From DASRDU01 sp035652435 (GTDB lineage Bacteria; Acidobacteriota; Blastocatellia; RBC074): DNA of 64,000 nucleotides. The DNA lies in contig DASRDU010000178.1 in assembly GCA_035652435.1 (NCBI GenBank), forward strand, positions 1-64,000, read 5' to 3'. The position numbers and the translations under genes were made by a program. Under the pieces are notes generated by a model. The model did not search any database. It saw only the letters and a program-made list of their open reading frames with translations, and was not told where the DNA came from. This document shows, piece after piece, positions 9,047-18,042 of the stretch. The first letter of the stretch is position 1. The number at the start of each line of letters is the position of its first letter.

Positions 9047-10855
9047 TCAATGCTCGCGGCGGCTCCGCAGCCAGCCGCTGAACTTCGCCCATGGCCAGGT
9101 GTTCACCACCACGGGCGCTTCGACCCAGCCGCGCCGCGCCTCGGCCACTCCGTAGCCGATCTGTTCGAGCTGCGCCGCGCTGTGGGCGTCCGAATCAATC
9201 GCCAGTAAGGCGCCCGCTTCCTGGGCGGCCCGTGCCATCGTGTCGCTCAGGTCGAGGCGGCTGGGCGAGCCGTTGACTTCGAGCGCGACGCCCGCCTCGG
9301 CGGCGGCCTCGATGACGCGTTCGAAATCGAATTCCACCGGGTCGCGGCTGCCGATGAGCCGCGTGGTCGGGTGGCCGATGACATGAACGTAGGGGTTCGA
9401 GATGGCATCGAGCAGCCGTCCGGTCATGCGATCCCGACTCTGACGAAACGCGCTGTGCAGTGACGCGACCACCACGTCGAGGCGCGCGAGGATTTCGTCG
9501 GGGTAATCGAGACTGCCGTCAGGCAGGATGTCCACTTCCGCACCGAGCAGGACGCGCGGGTTTCGACTGCCTCTCTTCTTTCGCACCGCCTCAAGCTCGC
9601 TGATCTTTTCCTCCAGCCGCCCGAGGTCGAGCCCGTTCGCGATGCGCGAGGATGGCGAATGGTCTGTGAGCGCGATGTATTCGTGACCGAGCCGGGCGGC
9701 CCCCTCGATCATCTCTTCAATGGTTGACCTGCCGTCGGAATAAGTCGTGTGCATGTGCAGGTCGCCGCGCAGGTCATCAACCTCGATGAGCTTCGGCAGG
9801 CGGCCTTCCAGTGCCGCTTCGATCTCGCCGCGATCTTCGCGCAGTTCGGGCGGCATCGCGGTCAGGCCGAGCAGGCCGTAGACCTCCGCCTCGTCTTTGC
9901 CGCCCAGCCGCTTCTCGCCGCGAAAGACTCCGTACTCATTGAGCTTGAGCCCTCGCTCGTGGGCGATTGTGCGCAGATGCACGCCGTGCCGCTTCGAGCC
10001 GGTGAAATATTGCAGGGCCGCGCCCCACGACTCTCTGGCGACGGCGCGCACGTCAACCTGTGTGCCGCCCTCGATCATGAGGGTCACGCGCGTGTCGCCT
10101 TCCGCAATGACTTCGGTGACGGCGGGCAGCTGCACGACATCGTAGAGCGCGCGGGGTGCGTCGCGCGAAGTGATGAGCAGGTCAATGTCCCCGACGGTTT
10201 CGGCGCGGCGGCGGATCGAGCCCGCCAGCTCGGCGCGCTCAACTGTCCTGATCTTCCGCACGTCGGCGAGCAGATGCTCGGCCAGCGGCAGGGCAACGCC
10301 GAGCAGCCGCCGCTGCCTGCCCGCCCGCCACAGCTCAAGGCCGCGCCGCAGATTCCCGACCTTCTTCTCGCCGAACCCGCGCAGCTTGAGCAGCGCGCCG
10401 CTTTCGACGAGTCGTCTGAGGTCTTCGATATTTTTGATGTGGAATCGCTTGTGCAGCAGCGCGAGCGTCTTCGGCCCGAGGCCGGGGATGTCCATCATTT
10501 CGAGCAGCCCTTCGGGCGTGCCGCGGCGCTCGCGTTCGTAGCGGCGGATGCGCCCGGTCTCGATGTACTCCTCGATCATCGCCGAGAGGTCAGGGCCGAT
10601 GCCGGGGATCTCTTCGAGCCTGCCCTCGCGCGCCATCACCGCCAGGTCGCCTTCGAGCGCCCGCAGCGAAGTGGCAGCACGGTCGTAAGCCAGAGCGCGA
10701 AAGCGGTCCGCCCCCTTGAAGGTGAGCAGCCGCGCCATCCGGTCGAAGATCCCCGCCACCTCTTTGCTGACCTTGCCGGGCGAGTGCGGATGCGGCGCGT
10801 GGCTCGCCCTCCTGCGCTGCGCTATAACCCGGGCCTCAGTCATTGGCTCTCTCAT
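9047..10855 (-). CDS. polX: DNA polymerase/3'-5' exonuclease PolX
   Basis: A full-length 602-residue bacterial PolX. The N-terminal helix-hairpin-helix region (IPGIGPDLSAMI, IPGLGPKTLALL) binds DNA. The family-X polymerase core has GSIRRRAETVGDIDLL with the catalytic Asp pair and a further Asp in GGTQVDVRAV. The C-terminal PHP domain begins at HMHTTYSDG (about 367) and retains LTDHS, GAEVDIL, SLHS, GHPTTR and SDAHS, so the exonuclease metal site appears intact. Its role is gap filling in base-excision repair. It lies 20 bases downstream of the DJ-1/PfpI gene and may be co-transcribed with it. Confidence 0.95.
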   Translation of the reverse strand: MREPMTEARVIAQRRRASHAPHPHSPGKVSKEVAGIFDRMARLLTFKGADRFRALAYDRAATSLRALEGDLAVMAREGRLEEIPGIGPDLSAMIEEYIETGRIRRYERERRGTPEGLLEMMDIPGLGPKTLALLHKRFHIKNIEDLRRLVESGALLKLRGFGEKKVGNLRRGLELWRAGRQRRLLGVALPLAEHLLADVRKIRTVERAELAGSIRRRAETVGDIDLLITSRDAPRALYDVVQLPAVTEVIAEGDTRVTLMIEGGTQVDVRAVARESWGAALQYFTGSKRHGVHLRTIAHERGLKLNEYGVFRGEKRLGGKDEAEVYGLLGLTAMPPELREDRGEIEAALEGRLPKLIEVDDLRGDLHMHTTYSDGRSTIEEMIEGAARLGHEYIALTDHSPSSRIANGLDLGRLEEKISELEAVRKKRGSRNPRVLLGAEVDILPDGSLDYPDEILARLDVVVASLHSAFRQSRDRMTGRLLDAISNPYVHVIGHPTTRLIGSRDPVEFDFERVIEAAAEAGVALEVNGSPSRLDLSDTMARAAQEAGALLAIDSDAHSAAQLEQIGYGVAEARRGWVEAPVVVNTWPWAKFSGWLRSRREH

Positions 10856-10875
10856 CGCTCACCCTGACGTGTCCA

Positions 10876-11448
10876 TCACACCGTCTGTCGCCGCTGCTGC
10901 CCGTGGCGACCTTCGGCGAATTCCTCGATCATCTTCCGATTGAAAGCGGGGATGTCATCGGGTTTGCGGCTCGTGACGAGGCCGTTGTCCACGACCACTT
11001 CCTCGTCAACCCACCGGGCGCCCGCGTTCTTCAGGTCAGTCTGAATTGACTCGTAAGAAGTGAGCTTGCGCCCCTTGACTATGCCGGCGTCAATCAGCGT
11101 CCACGGGCCGTGACAGATCGCCGCGACCGGCTTGCCCGCGTCAAAGAAAGCCCTGACCAGTTGCAGGGCCTGCTGGTTGCGGCGCAGCTTGTCGGGGTTC
11201 ATCACACCGCCGGGCAGCACGAGCGCGTCGTAATCATCAACCCGCGCCTGCGCGAGCGGCACGTCCACAGGGAATGTGTCGCCCCATTCGGTGTGCTTCC
11301 AGCCTTTGACCTGCCCGCTTGCCGGGGAAACAATCGCGGTCTGCGCGCCCGCCTGCTCCAGCGCTTTTTTCGGCTCGGTCAGTTCGACCTGCTCGAAGCC
11401 GTCGGCCACGAGGATCGCCACTTTCTTTCCGCTCAGTTTCTGACTCAT
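10876..11448 (-). CDS. DJ-1/PfpI-family protein (type 1 glutamine amidotransferase-like)
   Basis: 190 residues with the DJ-1/PfpI fold: ILVADGFEQVEL with the conserved Glu19, LVLPGG, and the nucleophile elbow AICHGPW with Cys112. This form resembles bacterial YhbO/PfpI-type proteins, described as protein deglycases or stress chaperones. The C-terminal tail EFAEGRHGQQRRQTV extends beyond the core fold. It is the first gene of a probable two-gene unit with polX, suggesting a damage-repair theme. Confidence 0.88.
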   Translation of the reverse strand: MSQKLSGKKVAILVADGFEQVELTEPKKALEQAGAQTAIVSPASGQVKGWKHTEWGDTFPVDVPLAQARVDDYDALVLPGGVMNPDKLRRNQQALQLVRAFFDAGKPVAAICHGPWTLIDAGIVKGRKLTSYESIQTDLKNAGARWVDEEVVVDNGLVTSRKPDDIPAFNRKMIEEFAEGRHGQQRRQTV

Positions 11449-11856
11449 GCCCGGTCCCTTTCTTCAATACAGATGATCATGGTTAATCTTCATCAATCCC
11501 AATTTGGTCGCAGTTGTTATCCGCAAAAATGATGCCGGGCCGTATACCCTTCATCAAGTATAGCCGTGGTGTTTCGCTGCGGTGCAATCGTGTACGGAAC
11601 GTGCATTGATTCTGTTCAGGCGACAGCGGGGTGGGCAGTGAAAAGTTACATTGATGTACGTCAGGAGCCGCCCGCAGCCTTCGCATCCGTGCGCTTCCGT
11701 ACTGACGAGAACGGCAGGTCGGGAATAGGATGTTTCACTCCCTCGCCCGGGCATCGGCACGGCTGAGTAACGTCCCTGCACGGATCAGGCTGGCGAAGCT
11801 TCATCCATCACCGTCAACTAATCTGAAATCACCTTTCGGCAAAAGGAGGAGACAAT
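11449..11856. other. 408-base divergent intergenic region, no gene seen
   Basis: This stretch separates the divergent DJ-1/PfpI and BON genes. It is somewhat less GC-rich than its neighbours and should contain both promoters, but I could not pick out a convincing -35/-10 pair. The only clear signal is the ribosome site AGGAGG shortly before the BON start at 11857. Confidence 0.5.
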
Positions 11857-12636
11857 ATGGCATACGACGACTATGACTATGATCGCGAACGTTATGATCG
11901 CGGGCGCTACTCCCGTGGCTATTCAAACGAACCCTGGGAACGCAGGTATGGCTCCAGGGGCGGCTACAGTGAGCCGTCAAGGTTCGGGTACAGCGGTTCG
12001 ACTTACAGCGAGCCTTACCGAGGGAGCTACGGCAGTTCTTCTTACAATGAGCCTTACCGGGCCGGTTACGGCAGCTCGAATGAGCCCTGGGAGCGCGGCT
12101 ACGGGTACAGTCGCGAAGGTTTCTCCGGCGGCTATTACGGTGAGCCTTACCGGCGCGGCGAGTATGAGCGCGGGCGCGAAGGATACGGCCGTGAGGGGTA
12201 CGGTCGCGAGGATCGCGGCTTCTGGGATCGCGCCTCTGACGAAGTGCGCTCGTGGTTCGGCGACGAGGAGGCTGAGCGGCGGCGGCGCATGGACGAGCGC
12301 TACGGCGAGAGGGGGATGCACACCGGGCGCGGCCCGAAGGGTTACCAGCGTTCGGACGAGCGGATCAGAGAAGACGTCAATGACCGGCTCAGCGATCACC
12401 CGTACCTCGACGCCAGCGAGATCGAAGTCGCCGTCAGCAACGGCGAAGTGACGCTCACCGGGACGGTGGACCAGCGCTGGGCCAAACGCACCGCTGAGGA
12501 CATCGCCGAGAACGTCTCGGGCGTCAAGGACGTTCATAACAACCTCAAGGTCACCCCGCAGACCTGGGCGCAGACCCAGGGGCAGCAGACCACTACGGAT
12601 CAGGCTGCTCAGCGCACGAGAACCGCGAGAAGCTGA
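11857..12636 (+). CDS. BON-domain protein with Tyr/Gly/Arg-rich disordered N-terminus
   Basis: 259 residues. The first 105 are low-complexity, made of loose repeats of YSEPYRGSYGSS, YNEPYRAGYGSS and NEPWERGYGYS, rich in Tyr, Arg and Gly. A conserved SWFGDEEAERRRRMDER segment follows, then a BON domain (about 168-238, ASEIEVAVSNGEVTLTGTV). BON domains bind membranes or cell-envelope components and occur in osmotic-stress proteins. There is no signal peptide. A strong AGGAGG sits just upstream. The sticker-like N-terminus could promote self-association; that is inference. Confidence 0.85.
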   Translation: MAYDDYDYDRERYDRGRYSRGYSNEPWERRYGSRGGYSEPSRFGYSGSTYSEPYRGSYGSSSYNEPYRAGYGSSNEPWERGYGYSREGFSGGYYGEPYRRGEYERGREGYGREGYGREDRGFWDRASDEVRSWFGDEEAERRRRMDERYGERGMHTGRGPKGYQRSDERIREDVNDRLSDHPYLDASEIEVAVSNGEVTLTGTVDQRWAKRTAEDIAENVSGVKDVHNNLKVTPQTWAQTQGQQTTTDQAAQRTRTARS

Positions 12637-12670
12637 CCTGGCGGGTGTAAAGAACAGCGGACAATATTCG

Positions 12671-12709
12671 GCGCACCTCCCTGACCCGGTCGGCGGGGGT
12701 GCGCTTTTC
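12671..12709 (+). terminator. Rho-independent terminator after the BON gene
   Basis: A 10-base stem (GCGCACCTCC at 12671-12680 with GGGGGTGCGC at 12695-12704, one wobble pair) is followed directly by TTTTCT. It lies 35 bases after the BON stop and before the CDF transporter gene. Confidence 0.82.
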
Positions 12710-12755
12710 TGTCGGGCGGTCGGGGAGCAGCGGCAGGTAATCGGCTGAGGATGGC

Positions 12756-13682
12756 ATGGCTTCAGGATCAAGGAAGGCGGTCTATGCCGCCATCGGCGGC
12801 AATCTGGCCATCGCCACCACCAAATTCATCGCCGCCGCCCTGACCGGCAGCTCGGCGATGCTCTCGGAAGCCATTCACTCGCTGGTGGACACGGGCAACG
12901 GCGGGCTGTTGCTGCTCGGCCTGCATCAGAGTCGGAAGCCGCCCGATGAGACCCACCCCTTCGGCCATGGCAAGGAGCTGTACTTCTGGGCGCTGATCGT
13001 GGCGCTCATGATTTTCGCCGGCGGCGGCGGGGTCTCGGCTTACGAAGGCATTCTGCACGTGATCCACCCCCACCCTCTCGCGGACCCGACGTGGAATTAC
13101 ATCGTGCTGGGCTGCGGCATGGTTTTCGAGGGGATCTCCTTCACCATCGCCTTCAGAGAATTCCTCGCGGTCAAAGGTGGGAAGGGCATCCTCGAGACGA
13201 TTCGGGCCAGCAAGGATCCGACGATCTATGCCGTGGTCTTCGAAGACACCGCGGCCCTGCTCGGTCTGGGCGTCGCCATCATTGGCATTTTCCTGACCCG
13301 GCGACTCGGCAACCCGTATTTCGACGGCATCGCTTCGATCATCATCGGCCTGATCCTGGGCGTCGTGGCCGTTTTTCTGGCTTACCAGTGCCGGGGGTTG
13401 CTGGTGGGCGAAAGGGCAGACCCGCGGATGCTCCAGGGCATCCACGCGCTGGCCGGGGCCGACCCGGCAGTGGAGCGCGTGCGCTGCCCGCTGACGATGC
13501 ACTTCGGGCCGCACGAGATTCTGCTCGCGCTCGAAATTCAGTTCCGCCGCGACCTTTCATCGGCTGATGTGACCGCGGCGGTGGACCGCCTGGAGAAGGC
13601 GATCCGGGGGAAGTACCCGGACGTCAGGCGCATCTTCATCGAGGCGGAAGCGATCTCTTCTGAGCGCCACGCGGCGGCATAA
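12756..13682 (+). CDS. Cation diffusion facilitator (CDF) transporter
   Basis: 308 residues with the CDF layout: GGNLAIATTKFIAAALTGS in the first membrane helix, the metal-site motif HSLVDTGN (His41, Asp45), the loop HPFGHGKELYFWA, further helices with FEDTAALLGLGVAI and DGIASIIIGLILG, and a cytoplasmic C-terminal domain. These are inner-membrane exporters of divalent cations (Zn, Fe, Mn, Co) driven by proton exchange. The second metal-site pair appears as Glu/Asp rather than the His/Asp typical of zinc exporters, so the metal is uncertain. An ATG five bases earlier (12751) is out of frame. Confidence 0.88.
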   Translation: MASGSRKAVYAAIGGNLAIATTKFIAAALTGSSAMLSEAIHSLVDTGNGGLLLLGLHQSRKPPDETHPFGHGKELYFWALIVALMIFAGGGGVSAYEGILHVIHPHPLADPTWNYIVLGCGMVFEGISFTIAFREFLAVKGGKGILETIRASKDPTIYAVVFEDTAALLGLGVAIIGIFLTRRLGNPYFDGIASIIIGLILGVVAVFLAYQCRGLLVGERADPRMLQGIHALAGADPAVERVRCPLTMHFGPHEILLALEIQFRRDLSSADVTAAVDRLEKAIRGKYPDVRRIFIEAEAISSERHAAA

Positions 13683-13859
13683 CTGCCGGCGTCCGGCGTC
13701 CATCATCCGTCCTGACGGATCAGGCTGGTCTTTCGCGGGCGCTCGCTCCCAATCCGAAAATCCGTCTGGTGAACTCCGCAATCCGGCCACAGTGTAGTAA
13801 CCTCACAACGATTCACGATCACTTCAGGGGATTCACGTGATGGGTCGTCGAACTCTGTT

Positions 13860-16800
13860 ATGACTACCTCGCGTTTTTTCACTCCGCTGCGGTCCCGGAC
13901 GGGTGCGGTCTTGCTGGCCGCCGGATGCGGCCTCTGTCTGCTGCTCGGCGCCTGGCTCGGCGCGCGGGCGGAACAGTTGCCGATCAAAACCTGGACGACG
14001 GCTGATGGTCTGCTGCGCGATACGGTCTATCGCATCAGGCAGGATTCACGCGGCTTTCTCTGGTTTTGCACGCAAGGTGGTCTGTCGCGCTTTGACGGCT
14101 ATCAATTCACCAACTACACGATGAGCGATGGCTTGCCGATTCCGTCCGTCAACGACCTGGTCGAAGCCAGCGACGGCACGATCTGGATTGGCACCTTCAA
14201 CGGCCTGATCCGTTTCAATCCCGGAGGTGTACGCGCGCCTTATGCTCCACAAACAACTTCCAGCGGCCATCAGATGTTCGAGGTCTTCTCGCCTGGCAGC
14301 GGCGTCTTGGATAAAGAGATTCGTGTTTTGCTGGCCGACGCGCAAGGCGTGGTTTGGGTGGGGACGACGGGCGGGCTTTATCGCATGCAGGTCAAAGCCG
14401 GGCGACCGCAATTCGGGAAGATGGCCATCTCCTATCCGACGAATTCGCTCATCAAAGATCATAACGGCAGGTTGTGGGCGGGTACTTTTTCTGATGGCCT
14501 TTATCGTCTCTCGCCTGACGGCGCGAACATTTTGCAGTCTTTCACTTCCAACGAAGGACTGCCTGAAGTTTATGGGCAGCGAAGCGTGACCATTGAATCA
14601 TTGTTGGAAGACCAGGAAGGAAACTTATGGATCGGCACTAAAGCCGGAGTCTGTCAACTCGCGTTTGATTCCAAATCTAATCGTTATGCGGTTGGACGCT
14701 GTTACAACGAGCAGGACGGCTTGTCTGATCATTGGGTAAACTCGCTGTTTCGGTCTTCTGATGGCGGTTTGTGGATCGGTAATAACAAAGGGTTGAATCG
14801 GATATCGGGAAAGGATGCCGCGGGCAGATGCACCTTCCAGTCTTTCACCGCCGCGCAAGGATTTTGCGATGACGGAATCAGCGACCTGGCCGAAGACCGC
14901 GACGGCAACTTTTGGATTGCGTCTGCGTGTGGTTTGAAAAAATGGACGCGAAGCGGTTTTACCAGCTACGACATCAGAGACGGACTCTCCTCAATCAAGC
15001 CCAACTCGTTCTTAGAAACGAAGGACGGTGAATTGATTGTCACAGACCATACGGACGAGCGCACGCTCAATCTTTTTCGCGAAGGAAAGTTCAAAGCGAT
15101 CAGGCCGAATTATCCATCGGAGATTGGTTATTGGGGCTGGGGCTGGCGGCAAACCGTCTTGCAAACTCGCGACGGCGAATGGTGGATTACCGTTGGGATG
15201 TCCGACGAATACAAGAAACGCTTCAAGGAGATGCCGCCCGACGGACCGCTGGTCGTTCGCTTTCCGAAAGTTGAAAAACTGGAAGACCTCGCACGCGTCA
15301 AACCGAAAGCGGTTTACAGGCCGCGCGACGGGTTGCCTGGCTACAACGCATTCCGCATCTACGAAGACCATCACGGCGATGTGTGGATAGTCACGCTCGA
15401 TTCGACGCGATTGTTCAGATGGGGGCGCCAGAGCGAAACGTTTCAAGAACTCACCGAGGCCGCTGACATTGGCAACAGTGGCTATATTCAAGTCTTCCGC
15501 GAAGACCGCGCCGGCAATCTCTGGATTGGCTGCCACATCAACTCTCGACACGACCCGAATCGGACATTTTCATTGATGCGTTACAAAGATGGTCGCTTCA
15601 CCTCCTTTACGCCCGCCGATGGTTTGCCCGAAGGACCGATCAGTGATTTGTTGATTGATGGAAGAGGGCGGCTTTGGATGGCTACTGCTCGCGGCGGAGT
15701 TTTGCGAGTTGATGACCCAACAGCCAGGCGCCCGCACTTTGTCGCTTACACGATGGCGCAAGGACTTTCCGATAACAAAACGTCGAGTTTGGCCGAAGAT
15801 CGGTTTGGGCAAATCTACGTCGGTTCGGGGCGCGGCGTTGATCGCCTCGACCCGGCCACGGGCGCGGTCAGACATTTCACGACCGCCGACGGGCTGCCGC
15901 GGGAAGAAATATTCCTTGCTTACGCAGACCGCACTGGCGCTCTGTGGTTCGGCTCTGCGCTCGGACTGGCGCGTTACGTACCGGAGACTGAGCGCCCGCG
16001 CCAGCCGCCGAACATCTTGCTCACTGGCCTGCGCGTCTCGAATGAAGCCCAGGCGGTTTCAGCTTCAGGCGAAACGGAATTCCCACGGCGCGAATTCACC
16101 GCCGCGCAGAATAATTTGAGCATTGATTTCCTGGGACTCGGCGCAAGTCTCGGAGAAGAGCTGCGCTACCAATACAAGCTCGAAGGCGCGGATGCGGATT
16201 GGGCCACCGCGACCGGGCGCACCGTCAATTTCTCAAACCTCGCGCCCGGCAGGTATCGCTTCCGGGTCAAAGCCCTCACCGCCGAAGGAATCGAAAGCAT
16301 GAAACCCGCCGTTTTCACCTTCACGATCCTGCGCCCGGTCTGGCAGCGCTGGTGGTTTCTCACACTGCTGGCCGGCCTGTTGTGCGGCACAGCTTACGCC
16401 GCCTACCGCTACCGCGTCGCGCAACTCATCGAACTCGAACGCGTGCGGACGCGGATCGCCTCGGACCTGCACGACGACATCGGATCGAACCTCTCGCAGA
16501 TCGCCGTCTGGAGCGAAGTGGCGCGCCGGCAGTCGCCAGTCAACGGTCGCACGCGCGCGGGCGAAAACGGGGCGCCAGACCCGCTCGAACGCATTGCGGC
16601 GACGGCGCGCGAGACGACTTCGGCGATGAGCGACATCGTCTGGGCGATCAACCCGCGGCGCGATCACCTGAGCGATCTGGTCCTGCGCATGCGCCACTTC
16701 GCCGGAGAGACTTTTGGCGCCCGCGACCTCGCCTGGCAACTCGACGCGCCGGACGCGGACCTGAACCTCACCGCCGAGACGCGCCGCGAACTCTTTCTGA

Positions 16801-17069
16801 TCTTCAAGGAGGGCGTCAACAACATCATCCGGCACGCCCAGGGGACGCGCGCCGAAATCGCGCTCGCGCTGGAAGGCAACCGGCTGCGCCTGCGGATCAG
16901 CGACGACGGGTGCGGCTTCGATCCGCAGCGCCGGAGCGAAGGCAACGGCCTCGGGAGCATGCGCGAGCGGGCCAGCACTCTCGGCGGCTCGCTCGAGATT
17001 TCATCCGCGCCGGGCAGCGGCACGACCGTCACGGTTGAAGTCCCGCTCGCCCGTCGCCGGTGGAGATGA
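13860..17069 (+). CDS. Two-component beta-propeller sensor histidine kinase
   Basis: 1069 residues. After a signal/anchor segment (about 15-37) come many Reg_prop repeats (about 40-735; DSRGFLWFCTQGGLSRFDG, DGTIWIGTFNGLIRF, DGGLWIGNNKGLNRI), forming probably two seven-bladed propellers outside the membrane. A Y_Y_Y domain (about 755-820, YQYKLEGADADW) precedes one membrane helix (about 830-850). The cytoplasmic part has HisKA_3 with DLHDDIGSNL (His near 871) and HATPase (DDGCGFDP, GNGLGSMRERA). HisKA_3 kinases pair with LuxR-type regulators, as the next gene is. The propeller-coding part is visibly less GC-rich than the kinase-coding part. Confidence 0.93.
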   Translation: MTTSRFFTPLRSRTGAVLLAAGCGLCLLLGAWLGARAEQLPIKTWTTADGLLRDTVYRIRQDSRGFLWFCTQGGLSRFDGYQFTNYTMSDGLPIPSVNDLVEASDGTIWIGTFNGLIRFNPGGVRAPYAPQTTSSGHQMFEVFSPGSGVLDKEIRVLLADAQGVVWVGTTGGLYRMQVKAGRPQFGKMAISYPTNSLIKDHNGRLWAGTFSDGLYRLSPDGANILQSFTSNEGLPEVYGQRSVTIESLLEDQEGNLWIGTKAGVCQLAFDSKSNRYAVGRCYNEQDGLSDHWVNSLFRSSDGGLWIGNNKGLNRISGKDAAGRCTFQSFTAAQGFCDDGISDLAEDRDGNFWIASACGLKKWTRSGFTSYDIRDGLSSIKPNSFLETKDGELIVTDHTDERTLNLFREGKFKAIRPNYPSEIGYWGWGWRQTVLQTRDGEWWITVGMSDEYKKRFKEMPPDGPLVVRFPKVEKLEDLARVKPKAVYRPRDGLPGYNAFRIYEDHHGDVWIVTLDSTRLFRWGRQSETFQELTEAADIGNSGYIQVFREDRAGNLWIGCHINSRHDPNRTFSLMRYKDGRFTSFTPADGLPEGPISDLLIDGRGRLWMATARGGVLRVDDPTARRPHFVAYTMAQGLSDNKTSSLAEDRFGQIYVGSGRGVDRLDPATGAVRHFTTADGLPREEIFLAYADRTGALWFGSALGLARYVPETERPRQPPNILLTGLRVSNEAQAVSASGETEFPRREFTAAQNNLSIDFLGLGASLGEELRYQYKLEGADADWATATGRTVNFSNLAPGRYRFRVKALTAEGIESMKPAVFTFTILRPVWQRWWFLTLLAGLLCGTAYAAYRYRVAQLIELERVRTRIASDLHDDIGSNLSQIAVWSEVARRQSPVNGRTRAGENGAPDPLERIAATARETTSAMSDIVWAINPRRDHLSDLVLRMRHFAGETFGARDLAWQLDAPDADLNLTAETRRELFLIFKEGVNNIIRHAQGTRAEIALALEGNRLRLRISDDGCGFDPQRRSEGNGLGSMRERASTLGGSLEISSAPGSGTTVTVEVPLARRRWR

Positions 17070-17085
17070 CTACATGCACATGTAG
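17070..17085. promoter_or_regulatory. LuxR/NarL-type operator dyad upstream of the regulator gene
   Basis: CTACATG and CATGTAG form a perfect inverted repeat with a 2-base spacer. The surrounding 22 bases (17069-17090, ending GTAGTGACA) recur at 17933-17954 with 20 identities. The position just after the kinase stop and before the regulator gene suggests autoregulation. Confidence 0.55.
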
Positions 17086-17095
17086 TGACACCATT

Positions 17096-17186
17096 GATTG
17101 CGGATTGCAGAATGCGGATTGCGGATTGTCAAAGCTGCCCTGTGCCTTCACAACCAGGTTATTCCGCAATCCACAATCCGCAATTG
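17096..17186. repeat. Inverted repeat with AATCCGC units
   Basis: Imperfect inverted repeat with left arm about 17096-17120 and right arm about 17163-17186, made of ATTGCGGATTG units. It is the same family as the repeat embedded in the porin gene at 5681-5827. It lies in the leader of the LuxR-type regulator; translating through it from an upstream ATG at 17060 would give a spurious N-terminal extension. Confidence 0.7.
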
Positions 17187-17194
17187 AGAAAGCT

Positions 17195-17869
17195 ATGGCT
17201 GACACGCCCGAACATCCGGCGCCCGCGCTGCCTCCGGTCATCAGGGTGGCGATCATCGAAGACCGCCGCGACCTGCGCGAGGGGCTGGCGATCCTGATCA
17301 GCGGCACGCCCGGCTACCGCTGCACGGGCGGCTTCCGCTCGATGGAAGAGGCCCTGCCGCGCATCGGCCACGAGCCGCCGCACGTCGCGCTGGTGGACAT
17401 CGGTCTGCCCGGCATCTCCGGCATCGAAGGCATCCGGCTCCTGCGCGAGCGGCATCCCACGCTCGCGCTGCTGGTACTCTCGGTCTACGACGATGACGAG
17501 CGGATCTTCGAGGCGCTGTGCGCCGGGGCTTCAGGCTATCTGCTCAAACACACGGCGCCCGCGCGACTGCTCGAATGTCTCAGGGAAGTCGTCTCAGGCG
17601 GCGCCCCGATGTCGCCCGAAGTGGCGCGCCGCGTGCTGAAGATTTTCCGCGAGATTCGCCCGCCGGAACGCGCCGACTGTCATCTGACCGCGCACGAAAA
17701 ACGATTGCTCAAACTCCTGGTCGAGGGGCAGAACTTCAAGGCGATTGCCCCGCAGCTCGGCGTCACGGTGCATGCGATCTCCTTCCACATGCGGCGCATC
17801 TACGAAAAGCTCCAGGTCCACTCCAAATCCGAAGCCGTCGCGAAAGCCCTGCGTGACCGCCTGGTCTGA
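17195..17869 (+). CDS. LuxR/NarL-family response regulator
   Basis: 224 residues from the ATG at 17195. I rejected the longer frame from 17060 because its extra 45 residues come from the operator dyad and a palindromic repeat. The receiver has Asp68 (LVDIGLPGISG) and Lys118. The C-terminal LuxR-type helix-turn-helix (about 162-222) includes LTAHEKRLLKLLVEGQNFK and VHAISFHMRRIYEKL. It is the evident partner of the propeller kinase. The paired dyads upstream of this gene and of the fibre gene at 18043 are candidate binding sites. Confidence 0.9.
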   Translation: MADTPEHPAPALPPVIRVAIIEDRRDLREGLAILISGTPGYRCTGGFRSMEEALPRIGHEPPHVALVDIGLPGISGIEGIRLLRERHPTLALLVLSVYDDDERIFEALCAGASGYLLKHTAPARLLECLREVVSGGAPMSPEVARRVLKIFREIRPPERADCHLTAHEKRLLKLLVEGQNFKAIAPQLGVTVHAISFHMRRIYEKLQVHSKSEAVAKALRDRLV

Positions 17870-17933
17870 AGCCGCCTGTTGATCCCGGGACTCTTTGCAC
17901 GATCCTCGTCATTTCGCCCGGACCTTCAGATTA

Positions 17934-17949
17934 CTACATGCACAGATAG
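17934..17949. promoter_or_regulatory. Second operator-like dyad, upstream of the S74 fibre gene
   Basis: CTACATG-CA-CAGATAG is a degenerate copy of the dyad at 17070-17085 (right half differs at two bases). The surrounding 22 bases match 20 of 22. It lies about 94 bases before the start at 18043, a reasonable distance for an activator site. Confidence 0.5.
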
Positions 17950-18042
17950 TGACAGCCCTTTCCACTGCGCAGTATCGTGGGCGCGATTGCTGGCAATCCC
18001 GATTCACCGTCGCTTTTCTCTTCAGAATGAAAGGAGCCTTTG

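Noticed and set aside
9749..10867. A 372-codon + strand frame antisense to polX
   Set aside because: PolX on the minus strand is intact with all catalytic motifs; the antisense translation is low-information.
11940..12200. Repeated units in the BON gene as a CRISPR or tandem-repeat array
   Set aside because: Units vary in length and sequence and keep a protein frame; they encode a low-complexity protein segment.
17060..17194. N-terminal extension of the LuxR-type regulator
   Set aside because: The extra codons come from the operator dyad and a palindromic repeat; the receiver domain begins properly after 17195.
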